A stretch of 40,869 nt of DNA. Source: Bacillus sp. MRMR6 (GTDB taxonomy: Bacteria; Bacillota; Bacilli; Bacillales; Cytobacillaceae). Positions 17,394 through 25,541 of this stretch are shown one piece after another (the stretch's first letter is position 1; the number at the start of each line of letters is the position of its first letter). The translations under genes and the position numbers were made by a program. Location: NCBI RefSeq assembly GCF_001940785.1, contig NZ_MSLS01000040.1:251-41119 (forward strand), in the 5' to 3' direction. A model generated the notes under the pieces. That model saw only the letters and a list, made by a program, of their open reading frames with translations. It had not been told where the DNA came from and did no database searches.

Positions 17394-18197
17394 TCATTCA
17401 TTTATTAATACAGGAAATTTCACTCGATTTTGTTGATAATTTTCTTGCAGAAATTTTCGTTGTTCACTTTCAAATAATTTATTATTTTCAACCGTATTAA
17501 CGTATGCGTCATAAATTGCAAACCCGTAATGAGAAGGCATAAATAGGAACCATTGAGGATTAATGACTTGTGTTGCTTGACGTAAATCTCCCAAGAAAAG
17601 GTAATGAATTGCAATAAGTATCTTTGAAAAGTATACAAATACAATCATAAAAATCATCGTAAAAATAGCTGTTACCACTCTATGGATATATAGTTGTCCC
17701 AACCCTGGTGTTAAAATAGACCACACTACCGCATTGAGCGGTCTTCTTTTATCTAAATAGTTAATTTCTAAACCAGCAATGACGTATGAATTGAAATCAG
17801 CATTTTCCCGTTCAGCTAATATAAATACTCTATTCATATCAACAGTAGTTCGATAGCTATCCCAAATGGCAAAAATATAGACAGGAATATACATAAGCAT
17901 CCATCTTGGTTCAAGTACTTCCTTAGCCATGTCAATATTCCCTGTAAAAGAGAAAACCATAGCATGATTTATGTGAGCTTGATTATTTACAATAATCTCC
18001 CAGATAAATAATGCATAACCTCTAAGGTATTTAGACAAAAGGAGATGGCCGAATCCTGGAAATGCCGCAGACCACCAAGCAATCATATAAGGATTACGCA
18101 GATGTAGTTGTGTTGTACCGAGAGAACTAACGTGAGCTTTATACTTCCTTACTTTTTTTGTAGGATTTAGTGGATTAGTTGGGTTATAATTTCTCAA
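17394..18197 (-). CDS. Membrane protein with two TM2-like repeats, function unknown
   Basis: The protein is about 267 residues and consists of two copies of one unit. Unit 1 (residues about 37-130) has WWSAAFPGFGHLLLSKYLRG, FTGNIDMAKEVLEPRWMLMY and FAIWDSYRTTVDMNRVF. Unit 2 (about 155-255) has VWSILTPGLGQLYIHRV, FLGDLRQATQVINPQWFLFM and FAIYDAYVNTVENNKLF. The PG(F/L)G and aromatic pattern resembles the TM2 domain. No function is known to me. I chose a TTG start at 18197, because GAGGG lies about 8 nt upstream; a TTG at 18212 is possible but has no ribosome site. It is the first gene of a two-gene unit with the 153-residue membrane protein. Confidence 0.75.
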   Translation of the reverse strand: MRNYNPTNPLNPTKKVRKYKAHVSSLGTTQLHLRNPYMIAWWSAAFPGFGHLLLSKYLRGYALFIWEIIVNNQAHINHAMVFSFTGNIDMAKEVLEPRWMLMYIPVYIFAIWDSYRTTVDMNRVFILAERENADFNSYVIAGLEINYLDKRRPLNAVVWSILTPGLGQLYIHRVVTAIFTMIFMIVFVYFSKILIAIHYLFLGDLRQATQVINPQWFLFMPSHYGFAIYDAYVNTVENNKLFESEQRKFLQENYQQNRVKFPVLINE

Positions 18198-18312
18198 GGA
18201 GTGTACCCTCAACTTTTTATTTGGTAAGACTACTTTTTGATAAAATAGGTATTTTTATACATTTAATTTAAATATTGTATTGTATGTAACACTTTGGATT
18301 TGCTTTAGCTTG

Positions 18313-18344
18313 AAAAAAAGCACCCATCGTGATGAGCACTTTTT
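18313..18344 (-). terminator. Terminator after the class-I amidotransferase-like gene
   Basis: On the minus strand AAAAAGTGCTCATC pairs, with some GU pairs, with GATGGGTGCTTTTT and runs into seven Ts. It lies about 65 nt past the stop codon at 18411. Confidence 0.65.
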
Positions 18345-18410
18345 GCCATTCATTTATAAATCTTAACGCTAACTGGTTGATTTTTTTCGTAAACTGACAT
18401 TCACTTCGAA

Positions 18411-19118
18411 TTACCTACATGCTCTCACAAATTCTAAAAACAATTTAAAGTTTTGGTCGTCATACATGTAGTTGAATTCGGGGTGCCATTGAACGGCTAG
18501 GGTAAACTTTTTATTTGGCATGACTACTGCTTCTATCAAACTATCATCAGCCGTTGCCGCAGGAACTAGCTGTTCCGATAGATTTTTAATCCCCTGATGA
18601 TGGTAGCTATTAACTTTAATAGAATCTGTTTGAAGAATATTATAAAGCAAGGTATCTCTAGCTATGTATACATCGTGAACTGGCTCCGTATATGGAGGAT
18701 TTTGCTGATGATTGATCTTACTTTCGCTCCGCTCCGTTGGAATATCCTGATATAAAGTACCGCCTAACAAAACGTTAAATAATTGCAGACCGCGGCAAAT
18801 CCCAAAGGCTGGTTTGTCCAATTCAGTTACATGCTTAAATAAAGCAGCCTCCATAAGATCTCGTTCCTTGCATATTTCCCCGCATAAGTCTTCTATTTTT
18901 TCACCATATAACTCTGGATTTAAATCCTGACCGCCTGTAAATAGAAAACCATCAAAAGTATTGGCGATTCTCGCGATCATATCCTCGTCAGTGGTCAACG
19001 GCAGCATGATTGGAATTCCACCTGCATCCTCAATTCCTCTCATATATCCTGGCAGCATCCAGTAGCTTTCCTTTTCATTATCATACAAAGGTAATACACC
19101 GATCATTGGTTTCCCCAT
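18411..19118 (-). CDS. Gamma-glutamyl-gamma-aminobutyrate hydrolase family protein (peptidase C26)
   Basis: The 235-residue protein is a class-I glutamine amidotransferase-like hydrolase related to PuuD. It hydrolyses gamma-glutamyl amide bonds, for example gamma-Glu-GABA of putrescine breakdown. The nucleophile Cys sits in FGICRGLQLFN (residues about 104-114), and the catalytic His and Glu in VQWHPEFNY near residue 215. FDGFLFTGGQDLNPELYGE is a family motif. I chose the ATG at 19118 (MGKPMIGVLPLY), because AAAGGAGG lies upstream and family proteins begin this way; 14 further in-frame codons upstream lack a site. No polyamine genes are nearby, so the substrate is open. Confidence 0.88.
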   Translation of the reverse strand: MGKPMIGVLPLYDNEKESYWMLPGYMRGIEDAGGIPIMLPLTTDEDMIARIANTFDGFLFTGGQDLNPELYGEKIEDLCGEICKERDLMEAALFKHVTELDKPAFGICRGLQLFNVLLGGTLYQDIPTERSESKINHQQNPPYTEPVHDVYIARDTLLYNILQTDSIKVNSYHHQGIKNLSEQLVPAATADDSLIEAVVMPNKKFTLAVQWHPEFNYMYDDQNFKLFLEFVRACR

Positions 19119-19163
19119 ATCCGATTCCTCCTTTTGAACTTCAGCTTTAGTGCATTTCACTCG

Positions 19164-19352
19164 TTAAAAAATTTCTTTTATAAAAGTGAAATTGCTAAGA
19201 AGTTCCTTCTCATTGATAGAGATCCTATTTGTTAAATCTATTGTTCTCAAAACAATCTCTTTCACGCCGATAAATTCTGATTCCGCAATTACGTAAAACT
19301 CTGTTCCTTTTTTGTATCCATTAAACTGCTTCTTTAGTGTATATAACTTCAT
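19164..19352 (-). CDS. Small hypothetical protein, 62 residues
   Basis: A short frame with a moderate ribosome site (AGAGGTT) about 6 nt before ATG. It lies 45 nt upstream of the amidotransferase-like gene and is read the same way. The product (MKLYTLKKQFNGYKKGTEFY, ending FTFIKEIF) looks like a small beta-strand domain with alternating polar and hydrophobic residues and no membrane segment. GYKKGTEFYVI resembles SH3-like beta folds found in short Bacillus proteins, but I do not recognise the family. It is plausible as a gene because of length, site and codon use. Confidence 0.5.
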   Translation of the reverse strand: MKLYTLKKQFNGYKKGTEFYVIAESEFIGVKEIVLRTIDLTNRISINEKELLSNFTFIKEIF

Positions 19353-19543
19353 GGAATAACCTCTAATGATGATTTTTATGATTTTCTTGATGCTATTTTT
19401 ATAAGTGAAATTATACCATTAATCAAGTGTTTGGAAACTTTCAACTTACCCAATTTCACAAAAAAGAATCCCTCTATATTAAAAAGAAAAAGACCCATTA
19501 AAAGCGGGTACTGATCTTACTAATTTCTCTTAACCATTGTAAT

Positions 19544-19850
19544 CTAGACACCGTCGATGGCTGCCCAAATAAAACCAATTAACATCATCACTACTACCAT
19601 TAAAGGTGTTAACATTACATCTGGTAAAAATCCCCAAACAAAAGGGAAATATGAAATACAAAAGTGGTCAAGGCTTCAACTAGCTACACTAATGAGCGCG
19701 GAATACTCCCATTCCTTTCAACTGATTTACAAGGATATTTGCACCAATAGTAAAATTATTATTCCGGGAATCATACATAAAAGACCAAAGGAATGCCTGA
19801 TTCAGGAAAATACATTCAAAGAATCAACTTTTAATGGAAAAGCAAATGCA
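19544..19850 (-). pseudogene. Probable remnant of a membrane-protein gene
   Basis: The 499-nt gap between the 62-residue gene and the DUF421 gene has no clean gene. On the minus strand three neighbouring frames each give a membrane-like piece. One is MIPGIIILLLVQISL followed by a stop; next ILVNQLKGMGVFRAH and a stop; then PFVWGFLPDVMLTPLM continuing MVVVMMLIGFIWAAIDGV to TAG at 19544-19546. This pattern suggests a decayed permease with frameshifts. A real 23-residue membrane peptide starting at one of the Met codons near the end is the alternative. The plus-strand frame through here (19557-19874) lacks a ribosome site. Confidence 0.3.
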
Positions 19851-19851
19851 A

Positions 19852-20571
19852 CTAGTGTTTTATCTCTAACTTAGATTTTTTATCGCTGCCTTTTAATGAT
19901 ACGTGTAATTCATGATTCGCATTAACTGATGCAAAAAAAATATCGATTAGGTTCAGGCCTTTTTTCTCTAACTGCTGCAAAAGCCATCTTTCAGTTAAAT
20001 CTAATTGAGACAGAACCTTACTTTCGATCTTGCCTTCCACAATAACAGGATAAGCAATATTACTAGATATTTTTTTAATTCCCAAATCTTCCACAGTAAC
20101 AGGTGATTTATGTGGTTTCTTAAATGCAGTTAGTCTTCCATTTGGTTCAATTAGTGCTAGCTCTACATCTTTTATATCGAATATATCTTTTTCTCTTAAC
20201 ATTTGTAATACATTGTCTAATGAATATCGAATTTTTTTTAGGTTCTCCACAATAAAAGTTCCGTTCCGAACAACAATTGTTGGTTCAAATGTGATAAGTC
20301 GGCCCAAAAATCGACTTTTTAATTTTAATTTCGAAACTAAGATTTGTAAGCCTCCAATACCTGATAAAGCCAAAAAAGTATACAAATGGGGAATATCTGG
20401 GTCAGCTATATCTGCCCCTGCCACGGCACCCAATACAATTATGATCAAAAAATCAAATACTGGCACTTCACCTATTGACCGTTTTCCCATAAACAGTGTC
20501 ACAATTAAAAGCCAAGGAAGGATCGTTACAATCCTCCCATAAACCTTTAAAATATCTAAAAGAGTTTCCAT
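19852..20571 (-). CDS. DUF421 (YetF/YdfR-type) membrane protein
   Basis: The 239-residue protein has three N-terminal membrane segments (residues about 5-85, including FMGKRSIGEVPVFDFLIIIV) followed by a cytoplasmic DUF421 domain (residues about 90-165: VRNGTFIVENLKKIRYSLDN and ELALIEPNGRLTAFKK). B. subtilis has several of these (YetF, YdfR, YkjA, YcaP-like). A role at the spore or cell envelope is suspected, but no reaction is established. The C-terminal half continues with WLLQQLEKKGLNLIDIFFAS. Its ATG overlaps the TAA of the upstream gene (TAATG), so the two are translationally coupled. Confidence 0.85.
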   Translation of the reverse strand: METLLDILKVYGRIVTILPWLLIVTLFMGKRSIGEVPVFDFLIIIVLGAVAGADIADPDIPHLYTFLALSGIGGLQILVSKLKLKSRFLGRLITFEPTIVVRNGTFIVENLKKIRYSLDNVLQMLREKDIFDIKDVELALIEPNGRLTAFKKPHKSPVTVEDLGIKKISSNIAYPVIVEGKIESKVLSQLDLTERWLLQQLEKKGLNLIDIFFASVNANHELHVSLKGSDKKSKLEIKH

Positions 20572-21284
20572 TATTTATGATCCCCCTTGTATCCTAGGGC
20601 TAGTTCCCTGTTTGCGCTAACAATTCTTTTGTTCACATTAAAATAGCGGTATCCTTCACTAATGCTTGGAAGTTGATCTGCATCCTCTTGTTTCGTAATC
20701 ACTCTTCCCGCTTGGACATACCTATTTTGTGGTATCGTCACTCCCATTACTTTTGCTCCCGGTTCTATTACAACATTTTCTTTAACATAGGCATCTAAAA
20801 TAAGACATTGAGTTCCAATAAATACATTTGAATCAATGCGGGCTGGTCCATTAATTTGAGATTGTGGAGCTAAAGTACAACGATCACTAATATAAACAGA
20901 AAAAGGTGCATTATTTTTAAAAACAGAGTTCATCACCACATTACTTCCAAATTCAAAATTTTTCATTCCATGGATCACCACTCCATCCTGAATATTGGAG
21001 TAATCCCCGATATATATTTTTAACCCCTCGTCACCTCTGATGGATGCAAACGGTCCTATAAAACATTCCTTATTTATACTCACACTGCCAATCACCGAAG
21101 CAAAATGATGGATATATGAAGTTTTATCAATAACCGGTGTATCTTGATTAAGATTAAAGGATGTTTCCGTATTAGGACTTACGTTATCTTTCTTTTTTAA
21201 AACTTCTATAGCTCTACCAGCAATCGAAGACGCAATTAGTCCAATCATCAACTTGTTTTTGGTTTTCATTTTCACAACCGCCAT
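20571..21284 (-). CDS. Gamma-carbonic-anhydrase-like hexapeptide protein lacking two zinc ligands
   Basis: The 237-residue protein is a left-handed beta-helix of the Cam/gamma-carbonic anhydrase family. ASIRGDEG, SNIQDGVVIHG (His about 104), GVTIPQNRYVQAG and ITKQEDADQLP follow Methanosarcina Cam closely. In Cam, zinc is held by one His in this IHG-type motif and by two in LAHQxQVHGPA. Here that segment reads LAPQSQINGPA, so both other ligands are replaced by Pro and Asn, and catalysis is unlikely. An N-terminal hydrophobic stretch (LMIGLIASSIAG) may anchor it. It is coupled by TAATG to the DUF421 membrane protein, suggesting a structural partner role. Start choice is uncertain: no strong ribosome site precedes the first ATG at 21284 or the one at 21269. 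Confidence 0.85.
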   Translation of the reverse strand: MAVVKMKTKNKLMIGLIASSIAGRAIEVLKKKDNVSPNTETSFNLNQDTPVIDKTSYIHHFASVIGSVSINKECFIGPFASIRGDEGLKIYIGDYSNIQDGVVIHGMKNFEFGSNVVMNSVFKNNAPFSVYISDRCTLAPQSQINGPARIDSNVFIGTQCLILDAYVKENVVIEPGAKVMGVTIPQNRYVQAGRVITKQEDADQLPSISEGYRYFNVNKRIVSANRELALGYKGDHK

Positions 21285-21470
21285 TCTTTATCATTAATGT
21301 TAGTATCTTTATTATTTATTTTATGGTTGTTTTTTTATCATGGTAAATCGATACACTTTTATAGCGGATTTACCTTAAGATTTGGTCGGACAGTATTTAA
21401 AATTTCTTTTATTACATAAAAAATGGAGAATTGGAAAATCTATTATCAAATTCGATGAGGAGGAAACTTC

Positions 21471-21980
21471 ATGCAGTTATTTAATCGTATCAGACGTATC
21501 TCTATCGTGTTAATAATCATTGGAATCATTTCTGGTTGTGCTATGAATAATGGAGCAAGAGAAGACGATCGTACTGCTAAAAATAATGCCCAGAATGGAA
21601 ATATTCAAAATGTAGCTAATCGGAACAACAATGACAACGATGACACACGAGTTCAGGTTGCTGATAAGGCACAGGATAAAATTGAAAATTTATCTGAAGT
21701 AAGACATGCGAATGTTATTGTTACTAATCGAAATGCATATGTGGCAGTAGTTTTAGATGATGATTCCAAAGGTGAGGTAAGAAAAGATCTTGAAAATAAA
21801 ATTTCTGATCAGGTGAAGTCTACCGACAATAATATTCAAAATGTATTTGTTTCTAGCAATCCAGATTTTGTGGATCGCATGGGGGATTATGGAGATAAAA
21901 TACAAAGTGGGAAGCCAATTCGTGGTTTATTTGAAGAATTTAATGAAATGGTCCAAAGAATTTTTCCAAATGCCAGATAA
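21471..21980 (+). CDS. YhcN/YlaJ-family sporulation lipoprotein
   Basis: The 169-residue protein has a lipoprotein signal peptide ending in IISGC (Cys about 23). An Asn-rich linker (residues about 30-58) and the YhcN/YlaJ domain follow (about 60-169: ADKAQDKIENLSEVRHANVI, VTNRNAYVAVVLDDDSKG, NVFVSSNPDFVDRM). Family members are spore-membrane or coat lipoproteins made in the forespore and linked to germination. The ribosome site is GAGGAGG. No sigma-G or sigma-F promoter was proven. It is transcribed alone, divergently from the carbonic-anhydrase-like gene, and ends at a clear terminator. Confidence 0.9.
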   Translation: MQLFNRIRRISIVLIIIGIISGCAMNNGAREDDRTAKNNAQNGNIQNVANRNNNDNDDTRVQVADKAQDKIENLSEVRHANVIVTNRNAYVAVVLDDDSKGEVRKDLENKISDQVKSTDNNIQNVFVSSNPDFVDRMGDYGDKIQSGKPIRGLFEEFNEMVQRIFPNAR

Positions 21981-22008
21981 TTTTTCTCTATCAATCAATA
22001 CGTTAAAA

Positions 22009-22036
22009 AAGGGGAACCTTAAAAAGGATTCCCCTT
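22009..22036 (+). terminator. Terminator of the YhcN-like gene
   Basis: AAGGGGAACCTT pairs with AAGGATTCCCCTT (one bulged A) around an AAA loop. It starts 28 nt past the stop codon. The following tattg is a short T-poor tail, so strength is moderate. Confidence 0.65.
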
Positions 22037-22153
22037 ATTGCTGAACAAAAAATGATTAAAAAGTCCAACTGCAGATAGAGCAATGAGCCAACGATTTTTT
22101 CGTTTGCAAGCTCCCTTGCTACTTTCATCGTTTATTTTCTCGTTAATGCTGCC

Positions 22154-23326
22154 TTAATCAGCATCATAGGTGAGCGTCAAAATTGATGCCGCTGTTTCTG
22201 CATATTGTCTGGCCTCTTCGACAGATTCTCCGCTGCTTAAAACAACCGCCATCCTACGGCCTACTTTTGTTTCCGGCTTTCCGAATACTCGAACCTGTGT
22301 ATGGGGAATAGATAGGCTTTCGGCTATTCCATTAATTTGATAGGTATGGCTTTCTTTGCTTGCCTTAATCGTATGGCTGGCACCAGGTTTGAGTAACTGA
22401 ACTTCTGGAATCGGATAGCCCATGATCGCCCTTACATGTAAGGAAAATTCGGATAGATCTTGGGTTACCATCGTCACCATTCCTGTGTCATGCGGCCGAG
22501 GAGATACTTCACTAAAATAGACCCCCTGTGCAGCAAGAAATAGTTCCACTCCGAAAAGTCCATAACCACCTAGAGCATCGGTTATTTTCTTGGCAATGTC
22601 CTTCGCCTCAAGAATTTGTTCCTCTGACATGTTATGTGGCTGCCAGGATTCAATGTAGTCACCATCTTTTTGCACATGCCCAATCGGTGCACAAAAGGTG
22701 GTTCCGGAAACGGATCGGACGGTTAATAGTGTAATTTCAGATTCAAAATGGATAAATTCCTCAACAATCACACGGGCTTTTTTCCCTCTTCCACCTGCAA
22801 TCGCCTCCTCCCAAGACGATACCACATCCTCGATCGAACGGCATACGGTTTGTCCTTTACCAGAAGAACTCATGATCGGTTTAATGACGCAGGGTAGTCC
22901 GATTTCCTGTACAGCATTTCTTAACTTGTCAAGTGTGTCTGCAAAGGCATATTTTGCTGTTGGGAGTCCTAATTCTTCACTAGCCAAACGGCGGATTCCT
23001 TCTCTGTCCATCGTCAGGTTCACCGCTTTAGCAGTCGGAACAATACGGAAGCCTTCGTTTTCAAGTTCAATTAATGTTTCTGTGGCAATCGCCTCGATTT
23101 CAGGAACGATCAAATTTGGTTTCTCTTCTTCTATCACTCTCCGAAGTTCTTTCCCATCCAGCATGTCCACCACATAAGAACGGTGAGCCACCTGCATCGC
23201 TGGCGCATTTTCATACCGGTCGACCGCAATCGTCTCAAGCCCTAAACGCTGAGCCTCAATAATCGTTTCTTTTCCTAATTCACCTGAACCAAGCAGCATA
23301 ACTTTTTTCGTTTTCTTACCAAACAC
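22154..23326 (-). CDS. purT: Formate-dependent phosphoribosylglycinamide formyltransferase (GAR transformylase 2)
   Basis: PurT makes formyl-GAR from GAR, formate and ATP in purine synthesis. The 390-residue protein is an ATP-grasp enzyme. The N-terminal preATP domain has VMLLGSGELGKETIIEAQRL. The central region has CVIKPIMSSSGKGQTVC (residues about 150-166) and FGVELFLAAQGVYFSEVSPR with metal-binding Glu residues. PHDTGMVTMVTQDLSEFSLH is a PurT signature. The start is GTG, with GAGGGGG 7 nt upstream. It is a single gene with a palindrome in its promoter region. It provides a folate-independent alternative to PurN. Confidence 0.96.
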   Translation of the reverse strand: MFGKKTKKVMLLGSGELGKETIIEAQRLGLETIAVDRYENAPAMQVAHRSYVVDMLDGKELRRVIEEEKPNLIVPEIEAIATETLIELENEGFRIVPTAKAVNLTMDREGIRRLASEELGLPTAKYAFADTLDKLRNAVQEIGLPCVIKPIMSSSGKGQTVCRSIEDVVSSWEEAIAGGRGKKARVIVEEFIHFESEITLLTVRSVSGTTFCAPIGHVQKDGDYIESWQPHNMSEEQILEAKDIAKKITDALGGYGLFGVELFLAAQGVYFSEVSPRPHDTGMVTMVTQDLSEFSLHVRAIMGYPIPEVQLLKPGASHTIKASKESHTYQINGIAESLSIPHTQVRVFGKPETKVGRRMAVVLSSGESVEEARQYAETAASILTLTYDAD

Positions 23327-23394
23327 TGTATATCCCCCTCATTGTTTGTCTTTTGAATATAATATCTTATATCCCCACTATGTTCAAGTTGTAT

Positions 23395-23413
23395 ATTCGT
23401 ATAATATACGAAT
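23395..23413. promoter_or_regulatory. Perfect palindrome upstream of purT
   Basis: ATTCGTATAATATACGAAT is a perfect 9-1-9 inverted repeat, 69 nt before the purT start. A further TTCG lies at 23439-23442, so CGAA/TTCG elements recur. B. subtilis PurR boxes are built on CGAA/TTCG pairs 16-17 nt apart, but the spacings here (9 and 26 nt) differ. Binding of PurR or another regulator is therefore a guess. Confidence 0.45.
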
Positions 23414-23461
23414 TATAATAATTATTTTATCGATAATGTTCGTATATTGTTAGGCCGAAAA

Positions 23462-23492
23462 AAGAGCTAGTAACCACTAGTCTTTTTTTGTG
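23462..23492. terminator. Hairpin with T-tract upstream of purT
   Basis: GCTAGT pairs with ACTAGT around aacc/cc, with AT pairs beyond, and T-runs lie on both strands (ctttttttg on plus; ctcttttttcgg on minus). It probably insulates purT from the kinase transcript. The 23327-23698 gap otherwise holds only a weak 50-codon plus frame with no known protein. Confidence 0.45.
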
Positions 23493-23654
23493 GTTGCTGA
23501 CTCCGCTTATTCTATTATTTCAGGTGGTCTCGATGCGAAGGGTAATTATCGGGAAATGGAATCAAATCAAAATCGGAAATGGGACCTTAAAGAAAGACCC
23601 ATAATATTGTTAGTTAAAGAATTATGTAGAAGCTATTGGATTTTTGGAATATAA

Positions 23655-23692
23655 AAATACGATAGAGGAATTTGAACCCCTATCGTATTTAC
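23655..23692 (-). terminator. Terminator of the FGGY kinase gene
   Basis: On the minus strand AAATACGATAGGGG pairs with CCTCTATCGTATTT around an eight-base loop and is followed by TTATATT. It starts 7 nt past the kinase stop codon. Confidence 0.8.
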
Positions 23693-23698
23693 CTCTTA

Positions 23699-25300
23699 CT
23701 AGTTATTAAGATTTTCGATCGCAGCTCTTTCGATTGCTAGTCCCTTAGTGTAACGTTTCATAAATTGCTCATAGCCTTCAACATCCTTAGGGTCTGGAGC
23801 AATCGTCTCACCTGTTTGACCTGCAAATACTTTCTCATTTAAAAACTCATCCAAAGTTTCGTTATCTGCTTTGTTTACCATATAAGAGGCAAGCAGAGCG
23901 ATCCCCCATGCCCCGCCTTCTCCTGCCGTTTCCATAACAGAAACAGGAACATTAAGAGCACCAGCCATGATGGACTGCCCTACACCTTTTGTCTTAAATA
24001 GGCCGCCATGACCTAAGATTTGGTCAAGCTTCACACCTTCTTGTTTAAGAAGAATATCCATTCCGAGCTTCATCGCACCTAGTGCTGTAAATAAATGGAC
24101 ACGCATGAAGTTAGCCAGAGTGAAGTTGCTGTCTGATGAACGAACGAACAATGGACGACCTTCTTCAAAGTGGGTAATATGTTCACCAGATAGATAGCCA
24201 TAAGCAAGCAAGCCTCCAGCATCCGCATCACCTTGAAGAGCTAAATTGTATAATGTTCCATATAACTTATTCATGTCAACATCCATACCCATTGCTTTAG
24301 CAAACTCGTCAAACAATCCTACCCACGCATTCAAATCAGAAGAACAGTTGTTCGAATGAGCCATTGCTACCAAGTTGCCCGTTGGTGTCGTCACAAGATC
24401 AAGTTCAGGATAAACTTTAGATAATTCTTTTTCTAAGACAACCATCGCAAATACAGAAGTTCCAGCAGATACGTTTCCTGTGCGCTTGGCAACACTGTTT
24501 GTTGCAACCATACCCGTTCCCGCATCACCTTCTGGTGGACATAGTGGAATGCCTGCCTGAAGTTCTCCGCTAACATCTAGAAGCTTTGCTCCTTCTTCCG
24601 ATAGCAAGCCCGCATTTTCACCAGCTACTAAAACACTAGGAATAATGTCTTCAAGCTTCCATGGCAGGTTTTTAGATGCAATCAAGTCATTGAATTGATT
24701 GAGCATCTTTTGATTATAACCCTTTGTACCTAAGTCAATAGGAAAGACACCAGATGCTTCGCCAACACCCAAAACCCTCTCTCCTGTTAGTTTCCAATGG
24801 ATATAACCAGCTAACGTTGTTTGGAAGCTAATGTTGGTAATATGCTCTTCCCCATTCAAGATCGCTTGATAAAGATGAGCAATACTCCATCTTTGCGGAA
24901 TTGGATAGTTAAATAATTCTGTCAGGGCTGTTGAAGCCTGTTCCTGCATATTGTTTCTCCAGGTACGGAATGGAACCAGAAGCTCTCCATCTTTATCAAA
25001 AGCCATATAGCCGTGCATCATCGCACTAAAGCCAATCGCACCAACCGTTTGCAGTGTAACTCCGTATTGCTGCTTCACATCAGCCGCCATCTTTTGATAG
25101 CTGTCTTGAACACCCTTCCAAATATCCTCTACACTATATGTCCAGATATTATTCACATAGCTGTTTTCCCAATCATGAGCACCAGATGCGATTGGTGTAT
25201 TGTCTTCTCCAATTAAAACGGCTTTAATTCTGGTAGAACCAAGCTCGATACCAAGGACTGTTTTTCCACTAAGAATGGCGTTTTTTACATCAAGATTCAT
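23699..25300 (-). CDS. FGGY-family carbohydrate kinase, probable L-ribulokinase of the AraK type
   Basis: The 533-residue protein phosphorylates a sugar with ATP. The N-terminal FGGY half has [14 protein letters not shown] (residues about 16-29) and [13 protein letters not shown]. The C-terminal half has [26 protein letters not shown] and [16 protein letters not shown]. It is not the classical AraB. It looks like the clostridial and Bacillus kinases found in araBDA-type clusters and described as ribulokinase AraK in Clostridium acetobutylicum. The neighbouring arabinofuranosidase supports ribulose as substrate; xylulose is the alternative. I chose the ATG at 25300, because GGAGG lies 8 nt upstream; a TTG 6 codons earlier lies at that site. 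No araA or araD is in the window. Confidence 0.82.
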   Translation of the reverse strand: MNLDVKNAILSGKTVLGIELGSTRIKAVLIGEDNTPIASGAHDWENSYVNNIWTYSVEDIWKGVQDSYQKMAADVKQQYGVTLQTVGAIGFSAMMHGYMAFDKDGELLVPFRTWRNNMQEQASTALTELFNYPIPQRWSIAHLYQAILNGEEHITNISFQTTLAGYIHWKLTGERVLGVGEASGVFPIDLGTKGYNQKMLNQFNDLIASKNLPWKLEDIIPSVLVAGENAGLLSEEGAKLLDVSGELQAGIPLCPPEGDAGTGMVATNSVAKRTGNVSAGTSVFAMVVLEKELSKVYPELDLVTTPTGNLVAMAHSNNCSSDLNAWVGLFDEFAKAMGMDVDMNKLYGTLYNLALQGDADAGGLLAYGYLSGEHITHFEEGRPLFVRSSDSNFTLANFMRVHLFTALGAMKLGMDILLKQEGVKLDQILGHGGLFKTKGVGQSIMAGALNVPVSVMETAGEGGAWGIALLASYMVNKADNETLDEFLNEKVFAGQTGETIAPDPKDVEGYEQFMKRYTKGLAIERAAIENLNN

Positions 25301-25395
25301 GTCATTTTCCTCCAACAAGATTAGTATTTAATTGAATTTATATTGAATTCTAGTTACTTCAGGATTCATGATTCCGTTTTATGCTTTAAAGTGGG

Positions 25396-25479
25396 CGATT
25401 TCACTTCGTATCTGCCTTTTAGATAGGTCTATCTGCCAAAACCCACTTCCTATCTTCCAAAATCATACTTCTATCTGCC
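25396..25479 (-). repeat. Four tandem 21-nt repeats
   Basis: Four head-to-tail units of exactly 21 nt: 25396-25416, 25417-25437, 25438-25458 and 25459-25479. Each ends on the plus strand in (g/c)tatct(g/t)cc; on the minus strand each unit starts GG(C/A)AGATA(G/C). The units are degenerate beyond this core. They lie between the GH51 gene and the kinase gene on the shared transcript strand. No start codon or ribosome site makes them coding. Function unknown. Confidence 0.75.
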
Positions 25480-25500
25480 ACTGGAACCTGTGTAACAAAT

Positions 25501-25541
25501 GGTGACTGTCACCTCCATAAACCTGTCACCGTAAATGGTCA
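25501..25541. repeat. Small palindromic repeats at the 3' end of the GH51 gene
   Basis: GGTGACTGTCACC (25501-25513) is a perfect 6-1-6 palindrome. Related pieces (tgtcacc at 25524-25530, ggtcactg at 25537-25544) follow, and the GH51 stop codon (25539-25541) lies in the last one. On the minus strand these pieces can pair, but no T-tract follows, so it is not a normal terminator. Confidence 0.5.

Noticed and set aside
19557..19874. Plus-strand frame of 105 codons
   Set aside because: No ribosome site, overlaps the 3' end of the DUF421 gene, and the opposite strand shows hydrophobic membrane-like segments instead.
22044..22153. Minus-strand frame of about 41 codons after purT
   Set aside because: No ribosome site before its ATG, and it runs through the terminator of the YhcN-like gene.
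23487..23655. Plus-strand frame of about 50 codons from a GTG near 23490, containing KWDLKERPIILLVKEL
   Set aside because: No convincing ribosome site and no recognised family. It could be a transposase remnant, but the evidence is too thin to call.
25396..25479. CRISPR array
   Set aside because: The units are only 21 nt, adjoin each other without spacers and are degenerate; there are no cas genes.
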